Shown here piece by piece: positions 15,196-23,412 of a stretch of 64,000 nucleotides of DNA. Made by a program: the position numbers and the translations under genes. Under the pieces are notes generated by a model, which was not told the origin of the DNA, did not search any database, and saw only the letters and a list, made by a program, of their open reading frames with translations. This stretch comes from Deferribacterales bacterium Deferri_01. GTDB taxonomy: Bacteria > Chrysiogenota > Deferribacteres > Deferribacterales > Geovibrionaceae. Every line of letters starts with the position of its first letter. Position 1 is the first letter of the stretch. The stretch covers positions 1-64,000 of the forward strand of contig LUZY01000009.1 of the NCBI GenBank assembly GCA_001603805.1, given 5' to 3'.

Positions 15196-16036
15196 CCTCT
15201 GTCTTTTTAAATCTTTTATGGATTAGATACCACTGTTCGGGGTTCTGTCTGATAATTTCTTCAAAGGCTTTATTTATTTTCAAAGCGATGTCGTATATCC
15301 GCTCTTTCGGTTTAAGGCTGTTGTCAGGAAGAATCTGTTCACGGAAAACAAGTTCAGCGCCTTCTTTTGTGCGCTTCATAAACGCCGGGCGGATCGGAAT
15401 ATTTCTGCGCACTGCTATCAGAGGAAGACCTTTGTTAAACGTTGTATTTATACCGAAAAAAGGAACAAAAATGGAGTCCTTCTCTGTGGAGGCATGATCA
15501 AGCAGGGCTGCGATATGGGCGTTTTCGGCCAGAAGTCTGTTTATACTTTCTGCGCAGTCACGGTGGTGAAGGTAAACAAGCTTATCGCAGAAACCTCTTT
15601 GACTCTTAACAAATTCATCTAATTTTTCATTTTTCATTCTTCTGGCGAGGATACCTATTCTCAGAGGACTGAACGCCGCAAGAACCGGAACAGCCAGCTC
15701 CCAGCTTCCGAAATGAGCGGAAATAATTATTTCTCCGGTAGTGAGGTCGGGTTTCTCATATCTGCTTGTTATTTTAATATACTTTTCTATGAATTTTTTA
15801 TCCACTTTTCCGATGCAGAAGGCTTCCAGATAGCTCATGAATGTGTGGCGGAATGATTCACGGGCGCACTTCACCGGATCATCGGCGCCGATTATTTGGG
15901 CATTGATTATAGCTGTTCTGCGCCTTTCTGGAAGGATGTACCAGAAAACAGTACCGAGAAAAGAACCTATATGTCTAAGAAAGCTGAGGCTTCTGCCTCC
16001 CAGGATAAAGTAAAAGAATTTAATCAGTAAGTGCAA
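15161..16036 (-). CDS. LpxL/HtrB-like lipid A acyltransferase
   Basis: A membrane-associated acyltransferase of 291 residues that adds secondary acyl chains to Kdo-lipid A at the cytoplasmic face. The catalytic H-x4-E motif is HFGSWE, with His108 and Glu113, and the ALLDH(A) and F-x-G-I segments typical of the family follow. An N-terminal hydrophobic helix (about 1-35) provides the membrane anchor. It overlaps waaA by 17 bases upstream and gmhB by 35 downstream, so the genes are translationally coupled. Whether it transfers laurate, myristate or another chain cannot be determined. Confidence 0.9.
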   Translation of the reverse strand: MHLLIKFFYFILGGRSLSFLRHIGSFLGTVFWYILPERRRTAIINAQIIGADDPVKCARESFRHTFMSYLEAFCIGKVDKKFIEKYIKITSRYEKPDLTTGEIIISAHFGSWELAVPVLAAFSPLRIGILARRMKNEKLDEFVKSQRGFCDKLVYLHHRDCAESINRLLAENAHIAALLDHASTEKDSIFVPFFGINTTFNKGLPLIAVRRNIPIRPAFMKRTKEGAELVFREQILPDNSLKPKERIYDIALKINKAFEEIIRQNPEQWYLIHKRFKKTEDENGKVSRSFY

Positions 16037-17243
16037 CTTTTAGTGCCTCCAGAAATTCATCAAGTCTTTCTTCGGCGGAGCTTTGTATCTCCGATTTTAA
16101 ACCGGAAAAGTCGCCTTCAGGCTCTTCAGATGAAAAGAAAACGGATAGCTCGTCTTCGTTATTCACTGTTGTAACGAGGTTGTATTTGTTGGCAAGTTCA
16201 TAAATTTCTTTGAAATTCTGCATATTCACACCTACGGCAACATGGCGTCCGAAGCGAAGCGCCTCGAAGATATTGTGTCCGCCTGTGCTGACTATTGAAC
16301 CGCCTATGAATATTCTGTCAGCCTGCGTATAAAGTGCCTCAAGCTGACCAAAGATATCCGCAACAACAACACGGCATGAAGGGTTAAACTCTGTGAGTCT
16401 GCTTGCTTTTAACCCTGCTGTTTTTAGAATATTCAGACATTCATCAATCCGGTTCAGGTGACGTGGTGCGATCACAAGCCTGCCTTCAAAACCGCTTTTC
16501 AGAAAAGCATTTACAATGACGCTCTCTTCACCCTTGTGTGTGCTGGCAGCGATTATGAAAGGTTTGTCTCCAAGCGGGGAAATGAAAGATAAATCCGGCT
16601 CACCGTCAAACTCGCTGAACTTTATATTACCTAGAGTGCTTATGTTGCCGGAGTCTCCTTTAATGGCGGCAAAGCGTGCCGTATCTTCATCGCTTTTAGT
16701 GAAAATATGTTCAAATTTGCCAAGCAGAGGCGATATGATGCGGCGTATCTTCATGTATCCGCCGAAGCTTCTGTCAGATATGCGGGCATTCACCAGAAAA
16801 AGCGGAGCATGTTTGGATGTGGATGTTATGAAGTTGGGCCAGAGTTCTGTATCTATGATCACTGTAGCTTTAACATTCATGCAGTAAAGGATGTATGATA
16901 TCGCCACAGAGTTTTCGATGGGGAGCAGGAATGCAAAATAAGGTTTAAGCTCTTTTTCTGCTATTGCCTTGCCTGTGGCTGTGGTGGTGCTGATTATGAA
17001 TTCCGCATCGGGGTATTTAAGTTTAAATGTATTTAGAAGCTGCTTCAGGCTGCGTACCTCACCTACACTGGCGCAGTGAAACCACACTGTTTTGGCGGGT
17101 GCTTCCGGAAAGCTGATGAAACCGAAACGTTGAAAATAGTCCTCATCCTCTTTTCTTTTCAAAGCAAAAAGAAAACCCACCGGAACAGCAAACGGAATTA
17201 TTATAATTATTAAAAGATTATACAATATGCGGAGAATGAACAA
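16020..17243 (-). CDS. waaA: 3-deoxy-D-manno-octulosonate (Kdo) transferase
   Basis: WaaA transfers Kdo from CMP-Kdo to lipid IVA. The 407-residue protein has an N-terminal membrane helix (about 4-27), then the GT-B fold. The family motif with the catalytic glutamate is WFHCASVGEV (Glu62). The C-terminal domain shows a GGSIVSTGGHN segment and the EALRFG donor-binding motif characteristic of GT30 enzymes. It is embedded in the lipid A operon, overlapping the DUF374 gene by 26 bases. The number of Kdo residues added cannot be inferred. Confidence 0.95.
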   Translation of the reverse strand: MFILRILYNLLIIIIIPFAVPVGFLFALKRKEDEDYFQRFGFISFPEAPAKTVWFHCASVGEVRSLKQLLNTFKLKYPDAEFIISTTTATGKAIAEKELKPYFAFLLPIENSVAISYILYCMNVKATVIIDTELWPNFITSTSKHAPLFLVNARISDRSFGGYMKIRRIISPLLGKFEHIFTKSDEDTARFAAIKGDSGNISTLGNIKFSEFDGEPDLSFISPLGDKPFIIAASTHKGEESVIVNAFLKSGFEGRLVIAPRHLNRIDECLNILKTAGLKASRLTEFNPSCRVVVADIFGQLEALYTQADRIFIGGSIVSTGGHNIFEALRFGRHVAVGVNMQNFKEIYELANKYNLVTTVNNEDELSVFFSSEEPEGDFSGLKSEIQSSAEERLDEFLEALKVALTD

Positions 17244-17928
17244 GTGTTTGCTCCATTGTGGATTTCTCTATTTCTTCTGCTTCCTTCTTAATGGTTTCAG
17301 GATCTGCCGAATCCGAGACATAAACAGGATCACAGTAGTGAACATCTATTCTGGCGAAAGGATAAGGCAGGATGAAGCCGTCCCAGCTTGCGAAGCGTTT
17401 AAAGCTTGTGCAGTCAAATATTACGGGCATCATGATTCCGTGGGTATTTTTTGCAAGGAAAAGAGCGCCGGGCTTCATTTTATATTTAGGTCCCTTTGGT
17501 CCGTCAACTGCTATTGCTGCATGCCATGAGCCGTTCATCAGCTTCTTAATTTCGAGCAGAGCCTTAGAACCGTTGCGGCTGGATGAACCACGCACTGCCC
17601 TGTAGCCGAAGGATTCGGCAACATGCGCCATTATATCTCCGTCTTTGCTGCTGGAGATTATTATTGCAAGGTTCACTCCTCTGTTATAATGCAGAATGGG
17701 AAAAATCTGGTTGTGCCATGTGAAAAATACGACACTCTTGCCGCTTCTGAAAAGCTCGTCCAGCTTTTCTTTTCCGGTGACACGGTAACGGAATGTATTT
17801 CCATACAGAGTCATAAACTTGCCGAAGAGCCACAAAGCAAAGAGGAAAAGTCTTTTTTTCATCATCCGACCGTAAAAGAACGCATTTATATCGTATCTCC
17901 TAAAACCCCTGACTATACTTTTTTTCAT
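17218..17928 (-). CDS. DUF374 lysophospholipid acyltransferase-like protein
   Basis: A 236-residue protein of the DUF374 family, related to glycerol-phosphate/lysophospholipid acyltransferases. FTWHNQIFPIL carries the histidine of the presumed active site, RGSSSRNGSKAL follows, and AVDGPKGPKYKMKPG is the family signature. An N-terminal hydrophobic stretch suggests membrane association. It opens the minus-strand operon with waaA, an lpxL homologue and gmhB, so a role in lipid A or phospholipid acylation is likely but unproven. The first ATG lacks a good ribosome binding site; the internal tandem ATGs at MMKKRLFLF are an alternative start, about 21 codons later. Confidence 0.87.
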   Translation of the reverse strand: MKKSIVRGFRRYDINAFFYGRMMKKRLFLFALWLFGKFMTLYGNTFRYRVTGKEKLDELFRSGKSVVFFTWHNQIFPILHYNRGVNLAIIISSSKDGDIMAHVAESFGYRAVRGSSSRNGSKALLEIKKLMNGSWHAAIAVDGPKGPKYKMKPGALFLAKNTHGIMMPVIFDCTSFKRFASWDGFILPYPFARIDVHYCDPVYVSDSADPETIKKEAEEIEKSTMEQTLVHSPHIV

Positions 17929-17999
17929 GTTGAAAGTAAACCGCAGATTTGAAACACTTTTTGAACATTAAGACATCCCAACTTTCTTTAAGTGCATAT

Positions 18000-18027
18000 A
18001 ACGGCTTGTCATCGGATGCCGTTTTTT
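18000..18027 (+). promoter_or_regulatory. Terminator-like hairpin in the hslVU leader
   Basis: AACGGC pairs with GCCGTT across a 12-base loop and runs straight into six T residues. No plus-strand gene precedes it, so it should lie in the hslV leader (59 bases before the start), where it could act as an attenuator. A promoter upstream is not clear: TTGAAA at 17949 lacks a convincing partner. Confidence 0.5.
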
Positions 18028-18086
18028 GTACCTTATAGGGGCTCGTCAAAATTTTGGTAAAGGCTGATAACGGCAGGGAACATTTT

Positions 18087-18617
18087 ATGGAAATCAGAGG
18101 AACTACTGTCATCGCAGTTAGAAAAAACGGGAAAACCGCCATCGGGGCAGACGGTCAGGTCACCTTCGGCAATACTGTGATGAAACACAACGCAAAAAAG
18201 GTAAGAAGAGTTTATAACGATAAAGTGATGTGCGGTTTCGCAGGTTCTACCGCAGATGCTTTTACGCTCATGGAGCGTTTTGAGGCAAAGCTTGAGGCAT
18301 TCGGCGGACAGCTTCTGCGTTCTGCGGTGGAACTGGCAAAGGACTGGCGCACGGACAGATACCTTCGCAGGCTTGAGGCTATGATGGTTGTTGCCGACGC
18401 TGATTCGGTGTACATAATAACCGGAAATGGTGATGTGGTTGAGCCGGATAAAGGTGTGGCGGCTATTGGCTCCGGTGGGGCGTTTGCGCAGTCTGCTGCT
18501 GTGGCGCTTGTGGAAAATACGGAACTTTCCGCTGCTGAAATAGTCAGAAAATCACTGGAAATTGCAGGCGATATCTGTATCTACACCAACAGGAACATAA
18601 TAATAGAGGAAATATAA
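18087..18617 (+). CDS. hslV: ATP-dependent protease subunit HslV
   Basis: HslV is the proteolytic core of the HslVU (ClpQY) complex, a cytoplasmic proteasome-like protease. The protein starts [13 protein letters not shown]; removal of five residues exposes the catalytic N-terminal threonine (Thr6). The [10 protein letters not shown] and KVRR motifs and the [11 protein letters not shown] region agree with the family. An upstream in-frame start at 18054 would add 11 residues not seen in HslV proteins, so the ATG at 18087 is preferred, giving the usual 176 residues. hslU begins two bases after the stop. The divergent lipid A operon lies upstream. Confidence 0.96.
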   Translation: MEIRGTTVIAVRKNGKTAIGADGQVTFGNTVMKHNAKKVRRVYNDKVMCGFAGSTADAFTLMERFEAKLEAFGGQLLRSAVELAKDWRTDRYLRRLEAMMVVADADSVYIITGNGDVVEPDKGVAAIGSGGAFAQSAAVALVENTELSAAEIVRKSLEIAGDICIYTNRNIIIEEI

Positions 18618-18619
18618 AT

Positions 18620-19975
18620 ATGAAAACCGATCAGCGTCTGATGGCGGAGCAGGGTGCGCTTACGCCGAAACAGATTGTGGAAGAACTTGATAAATACGTA
18701 GTAGGGCAGAGGAATGCCAAAAAAGCCGTTGCGGTGGCTCTCCGCAACAGATGGCGCAGACTTCAGCTTGAGGATAAACTTCAGGATGAGATTTCTCCCA
18801 AAAACATTATTCTCATAGGACCTACCGGGGTGGGTAAAACCGAAGTGGCAAGAAGGCTTGCGAAGCTTGCCGGAGCCCCTTTTATGAAAATTGAAGCCAG
18901 CAAGTTTACCGAAGTAGGCTATGTGGGGCGTGATGTTGAAAGCATGGTCAGGGATCTTGTGGAAATATCAATCGCCATGGTTAAGGCTGAAAAGAAAGAT
19001 GCCGTGCTTGAAAAAGCCAAGATAAATGCCGAGGAGAGACTCCTTGACATTCTTCTCCCCAAGAAACCCGGTTTTTCCGAAGAAAACTCCGATTCAAACA
19101 CCCGTGAAAAATTCCGCAAAATGCTTAAGGCCGGCGAGCTTGATGAACGTGAGGTCGAGGCAGATGTTGAGGAACAGGGGCCGCAGGTTGAAGTGCTTAC
19201 AAACATGGGTATGGACGAACTTGGGATGAATATCGGCGACATGATGAAAAACATGTTCCCTAACAGAAAGAAAAAGAGAAAAATGAAAATTAAGGAAGCC
19301 AGAACCGTTATCGAAATGGAAGAAGCGGCCAGGCTTATAGACATGGAAGATGTCAAAAAAGATGCTCTGCGCCGTGTGGAGCAGACAGGTATTATCTTCC
19401 TTGATGAAATAGACAAAATCTGTGCCCGTGAGGGTGCGGCACATAAAGGCGGAGATGTCTCCCGTGAGGGTGTTCAACGTGATCTTCTGCCCATAGTCGA
19501 AGGTTCAACTGTTAATACCAAGCACGGCATGGTAAACACTTCGCACATTCTCTTTATAGCCGCAGGGGCTTTTCACATGGCTAAACCGTCGGATCTGATC
19601 CCTGAGCTTCAGGGGCGCTTCCCAATCAGAGTGGAGATGGATTCTCTTGAGATGGAGGATTTTATCCGCATACTGAAAGAACCGGAAAATGCGCTTACCA
19701 GACAGTATGAAGCTCTTCTTAAGGCAGACGGTGTTAGTGTGGAATTTGCGGACTCAGGTATCATGAAGATTGCGGAAATCGCCACGGAAGTTAACCGCAC
19801 CCTTGAAAACATAGGTGCCAGAAGACTCCATACGATTCTTGAAAAACTTCTGGAGGAAATATCCTTTGAAGCTCCGGATACGGAAGAAAGAAATATTATA
19901 ATAGATGACACATATGTTGAGAGTCACCTCAGGGGAATCGTGGAAGACAGGGATCTCAGCAAATACGTTTTATAG
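18620..19975 (+). CDS. hslU: ATP-dependent protease ATPase subunit HslU
   Basis: HslU is the AAA+ unfoldase that feeds HslV. The N-terminal [16 protein letters not shown] segment, Walker A GPTGVGKT at residues 67-74, Walker B ([10 protein letters not shown]) and the I-domain insertion (about 110-245, here rich in charged and Met residues) are all present. The C-terminal tail ends DLSKYVL, the peptide that docks into HslV. At 451 residues it has normal length. It is spaced two bases from hslV and eight from the next gene, which suggests one transcript. Confidence 0.97.
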   Translation: MKTDQRLMAEQGALTPKQIVEELDKYVVGQRNAKKAVAVALRNRWRRLQLEDKLQDEISPKNIILIGPTGVGKTEVARRLAKLAGAPFMKIEASKFTEVGYVGRDVESMVRDLVEISIAMVKAEKKDAVLEKAKINAEERLLDILLPKKPGFSEENSDSNTREKFRKMLKAGELDEREVEADVEEQGPQVEVLTNMGMDELGMNIGDMMKNMFPNRKKKRKMKIKEARTVIEMEEAARLIDMEDVKKDALRRVEQTGIIFLDEIDKICAREGAAHKGGDVSREGVQRDLLPIVEGSTVNTKHGMVNTSHILFIAAGAFHMAKPSDLIPELQGRFPIRVEMDSLEMEDFIRILKEPENALTRQYEALLKADGVSVEFADSGIMKIAEIATEVNRTLENIGARRLHTILEKLLEEISFEAPDTEERNIIIDDTYVESHLRGIVEDRDLSKYVL

Positions 19976-19983
19976 GATTACAC

Positions 19984-21588
19984 ATGAGAAAATTACTTGT
20001 ACTTATTCTTATTCTCATCCCTTTTGCCGCTCAGGCAAGGTTTGAGAAAGCGGCTTCCGATGTCAACTCTCTTTTCAGCAGGATGAGCGGATATGTGGTC
20101 AGTGTTGACGGAAGCTCCGTTTATTCAGACCTTGGTTCCGGCGCAAATGTTTATCCGGGTCTTGTGCTTAAAATATACAGAGAAAGCGAAGAGATAATCC
20201 ACCCGATCACCAAACAGGTGCTTGGCAGGAAAAAAGTTCTCATAAGTGATGCTGTTGTGAAAAGCGTATTTGAAGGCTATTCAGTTATGGAACTTTCTGA
20301 CAAAAAATCTGAGCCCAAAGTCGGGGACGCTGTTATTCTGAACCCGCCTGTGGAAGTTGAGGTGAAAACAGTCAATGTGCCGACACGCCTTGAACTTCTT
20401 ATAAAAGAAGATGTGGCAAGGGTTTCCAATGTAATTCTGAAAGACGGAGCGCAGATTGCCCTCGTTTTCACACAGGATGACAAAGGCGGAATATCTATGG
20501 AGGCAAAGGACACCAAGAGCGGAACGCTTATCGCCAGCGCATACTACGCTGATGTTGAAGCAGGTGATTCCACTAAGCTCACCAGAGACTCGCTGCAGAG
20601 TGACATTATCGAAACTGAATACACATCTCTTTCTGTCGGACATATGATAGATAAAGAAGAAATTTACGCTGCTGCATCAACAAAAAACCAGATAGATTTC
20701 TATAAATTTACCGGTAAAGCATTTGAAAAAACAGCGGAACTTAAGCCTGAAGGAATCAACTTCATAGTCACCATAGACAGCGCCGATCTCAATGGAAACG
20801 GTGTTGAAGAAGTAATTGTTTCATGGCTTGAGTATGATAAATTTGCCAAAACAAACATATATGAATACACCGACGGCAGGTTTGTTCTGAAAGCTGAAAA
20901 ACTCCCCTATTTTTCAAGGGTAGCCTACGACAGAGGCAATAAGGTTGTCCTCACACAGAGGCTTGCAACAGACGGAACTTTTGTGGGGCAGATTCAGAAA
21001 CTTGTTTATAAAGGAGATTATGTCAGAGGCGAAGGAATCTTAGGCTCTGAAAACAAAAAATTGTTCGGCTTCGGTTACGCTGATCTCAACAGGGACGGCA
21101 CTGTAAACCCCGTGTATATCAATGATGATAACAAGCTCGTGGTTGAAAACAAAGGAAAAGAGATTTACGAAAGTATTGACCGTTTCAGCCAGACTCCGAA
21201 TTTTATAAATCTCCAGAAGGAACAGGAAAACAGAAGAATCAATAAAAAAATTGAAGATATAGACGCCTTCGAGATCATCGAACAGAGGCAGTACATTAAA
21301 GGGCGTATCTTTGTTAATACTGACGGACGTATATATCTCATTAAAAATGAGTCCATGTCCTCTATGCTGCCGAATACATTCGCTTACAAGGGTTCGGCTT
21401 TTGCCGTTTACGGTTGGGAAGGAAAGAACATGGCGAGGATCTGGGAATCAGACATGAAAGAGCCTGTAATAGTGGATTACTACATGTATGAAGAGTACGG
21501 GCGCACATATCTTTTCATGCTCAGAAGCATAGCAGGTGGGCTTTTCCGCAAACCCACCAGTCAAATAGAGTACATTGAAACTAAGTAA
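19984..21588 (+). CDS. Secreted FG-GAP/VCBS-like repeat protein, unknown function
   Basis: A 534-residue exported protein with a cleavable signal peptide (about residues 1-19, ending AQA). After an N-terminal beta-rich domain (about 20-130) come two DxNxNG-type calcium-binding-like loops, DLNGNG near residue 270 and DLNRDG near 367, as in FG-GAP/VCBS beta-propeller repeats. The C-terminal part contains regular beta strands and no membrane helix. I do not recognise a named family. It follows hslU by eight bases and ends at a strong terminator, so it may be cotranscribed with hslVU. Periplasmic location is inferred from the signal peptide. Confidence 0.8.
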   Translation: MRKLLVLILILIPFAAQARFEKAASDVNSLFSRMSGYVVSVDGSSVYSDLGSGANVYPGLVLKIYRESEEIIHPITKQVLGRKKVLISDAVVKSVFEGYSVMELSDKKSEPKVGDAVILNPPVEVEVKTVNVPTRLELLIKEDVARVSNVILKDGAQIALVFTQDDKGGISMEAKDTKSGTLIASAYYADVEAGDSTKLTRDSLQSDIIETEYTSLSVGHMIDKEEIYAAASTKNQIDFYKFTGKAFEKTAELKPEGINFIVTIDSADLNGNGVEEVIVSWLEYDKFAKTNIYEYTDGRFVLKAEKLPYFSRVAYDRGNKVVLTQRLATDGTFVGQIQKLVYKGDYVRGEGILGSENKKLFGFGYADLNRDGTVNPVYINDDNKLVVENKGKEIYESIDRFSQTPNFINLQKEQENRRINKKIEDIDAFEIIEQRQYIKGRIFVNTDGRIYLIKNESMSSMLPNTFAYKGSAFAVYGWEGKNMARIWESDMKEPVIVDYYMYEEYGRTYLFMLRSIAGGLFRKPTSQIEYIETK

Positions 21589-21595
21589 ACTGAAA

Positions 21596-21622
21596 ATCCC
21601 CCTGCAAAGGGGGTTTTTTTTT
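21596..21622 (+). terminator. Rho-independent terminator
   Basis: A short CCCCC/GGGGG stem with the loop TGCAAA is followed by nine T residues just after the stop of the FG-GAP-like gene. Confidence 0.9.
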
Positions 21623-21811
21623 GTTAAAGTTATCTAGACGCCTTCCGAACTGTATTAAAGCGTCTTTATATTATGTTTTCTGATACATGTTGTGGTTTTA
21701 CATTAATTTGAATTGCAGGGCTTTTAAGTTTAAGCTAAACTTCTGACTAAACATATGCCATTGAAAAAAAAGTTGACTTACAAATGCCGTATGTGGTAGT
21801 TCTTGTTAGTG

Positions 21812-21840
21812 TTGACATTACTCAAATGCTGTGCTAATTT
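21812..21840 (+). promoter_or_regulatory. Sigma-70-type promoter of the porin-like gene
   Basis: TTGACA, a 17-base spacer and TAATTT lie in the 334-base gap before the porin-like gene, predicting a leader of about 75 bases. A second TTGACT lies about 40 bases upstream without a good -10. The leader also contains the inverted repeat AAAAGG-GTAA-CCTTTT and ends in an AGGAGG site. Nothing else is seen in the gap. Confidence 0.75.
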
Positions 21841-21922
21841 TTAACAGTATTTGAGTTAGTTAATGGTGTGGAAGTAAAAAGGGTAACCTTTTAAACAGTA
21901 AAAACCTACAGGAGGAAAAAGA

Positions 21923-23176
21923 ATGAGAAAACTTTTAGTAGTTCTCATGGTTGTAGCTTTCGCTGCAACAGCATTCGCTGCTGATGTTAAACTCAGCGGT
22001 TACATGGAAGTAAAGGGTATCTACGTTGAAAACGGTGCCGCTCTTGAAGATTCCGATGGTGAAGATTCATGGTGGGAGCAGGATGGTAACGTTCAGGCTA
22101 AGTTCATCGTTGACAAAGGAACAGCCTTCACAGTAAGAGGCGATTTCCACGATGGTACTTGGGGTACTGATGACATGAAAGCCAAAACAACTGGCGATGG
22201 TGAAGCAGGCTTTACTATCCAGAGAGCTTTCCTTGAGCATGACTTCGGTAAAGCAGCTATCCATGCTGGTCTTATGGCTACTGGCGGCTGGGGTACAGCT
22301 TTCGGTAACAACGTTGAAGGCAACTACAGAGTTAAACTTATAGTTCCTGTTGCAACTGGTAAACTTACTTTCCAGACAACTAAAAACTATGAAGCTTCAG
22401 ACTACAGCACTAAAGATTCTGAAAAAGATGACAACGATGGCTACGGTGTAGACTATGTTGGTAAAACTGGTGCTTTCACTTACGGTTTCAACCTTACTTA
22501 TGCTGACAACTCTTATGTAGCTGACAGCTCTGGTACTCAGTATCCTAGCACTGTTAACAACAGCGACGGTACTCAGCAGGTTAAACTTGAAGTTATGCTT
22601 AAGGGCGACCTTGGCATGTTCGGCTTCGAGTCTGAATTTGCTTATGCTGATGTAACAAGCGACATCCTCGCTTCTGAATCTGCTACTGCTAGCGAAGACT
22701 ACAACCTTTTCGGCGCATACATCAACGGTTTCGCTAAACTCGGCAAAACTACTGCTGGTCTTGCTTTCGTTTACGGTTCTACTGATGAAGATGCTAACAA
22801 AGGTTACGCTTTTGGTGACGACTTCGACACAACTTTCATAGTTGACGAACTTAGCGGTAACGCTCTTGCTCCTGGTTCAAGCAATGATGACCTTACTGGT
22901 TACACTGCTTTCAAACTGTATGCTGACTATGCTCACACAGATGCTCTTACTCTTGGTGCAGCTTTCGCTTACGCATTCTCTAACTGGGACAACCCAACTT
23001 ATGAAGATGTTAATCTGTATGAATTTGACGCATATGTTTCATACCAGATCAACAAAGCTCTTAACTACACAGTTAAAGCAGCTTACCTTCAGGTTAACGA
23101 AATCGGTGCAGGCGCTGCTCAGTACGATGCAGACCCCATCTACTATGCTTCTCACATGCTTAGCGTAGGTTTCTAA
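21923..23176 (+). CDS. Porin-like outer membrane beta-barrel protein
   Basis: A 417-residue exported protein with a textbook signal peptide (cleavage expected after AFA at about residue 19). The mature part is made of alternating hydrophobic/polar strands rich in Tyr, Phe and Gly, with Asp/Ser/Asn-rich loops, and it ends in a C-terminal Phe (SVGF), the recognition signal for outer-membrane barrel assembly. AGGAGG precedes the start, the promoter is good, a strong terminator follows and codon choice is narrow (for example CTT and GCT dominate), all suggesting high expression. It is probably the major porin. Solute specificity is unknown. Confidence 0.88.
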   Translation: MRKLLVVLMVVAFAATAFAADVKLSGYMEVKGIYVENGAALEDSDGEDSWWEQDGNVQAKFIVDKGTAFTVRGDFHDGTWGTDDMKAKTTGDGEAGFTIQRAFLEHDFGKAAIHAGLMATGGWGTAFGNNVEGNYRVKLIVPVATGKLTFQTTKNYEASDYSTKDSEKDDNDGYGVDYVGKTGAFTYGFNLTYADNSYVADSSGTQYPSTVNNSDGTQQVKLEVMLKGDLGMFGFESEFAYADVTSDILASESATASEDYNLFGAYINGFAKLGKTTAGLAFVYGSTDEDANKGYAFGDDFDTTFIVDELSGNALAPGSSNDDLTGYTAFKLYADYAHTDALTLGAAFAYAFSNWDNPTYEDVNLYEFDAYVSYQINKALNYTVKAAYLQVNEIGAGAAQYDADPIYYASHMLSVGF

Positions 23177-23210
23177 TCTAACTAAGTTTTAGAGAAACTT
23201 TTAAAAAATC

Positions 23211-23243
23211 CGAAGCCCGCTGTTTTTGCAGCGGGCTTTTTTT
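23211..23243 (+). terminator. Rho-independent terminator of the porin-like gene
   Basis: A perfect 10-bp stem AAGCCCGCTG/CAGCGGGCTT with a 6-base T-rich loop, followed by a continuing T-run. Confidence 0.95.
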
Positions 23244-23412
23244 TATATTAAGCAGCTTTATTGTCATAGTTAACAGTATATTTTCTTGTTTAGTATCATT
23301 TAAGTCTTAAAAATGTTAATCTGCATTTCTTTATAATTATTTATCGCCATTTTCAGTTGTGTTAAGGTTCTTTATGGGCTAAATATTAGTTATTGCTCAT
23401 TTCGGAGGAAAC

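Noticed and set aside
17941-18000. Heat-shock (sigma-32) promoter before hslV
   Set aside because: TTGAAA at 17949 has no CCCCAT-like -10 at the right distance, so I do not call it.
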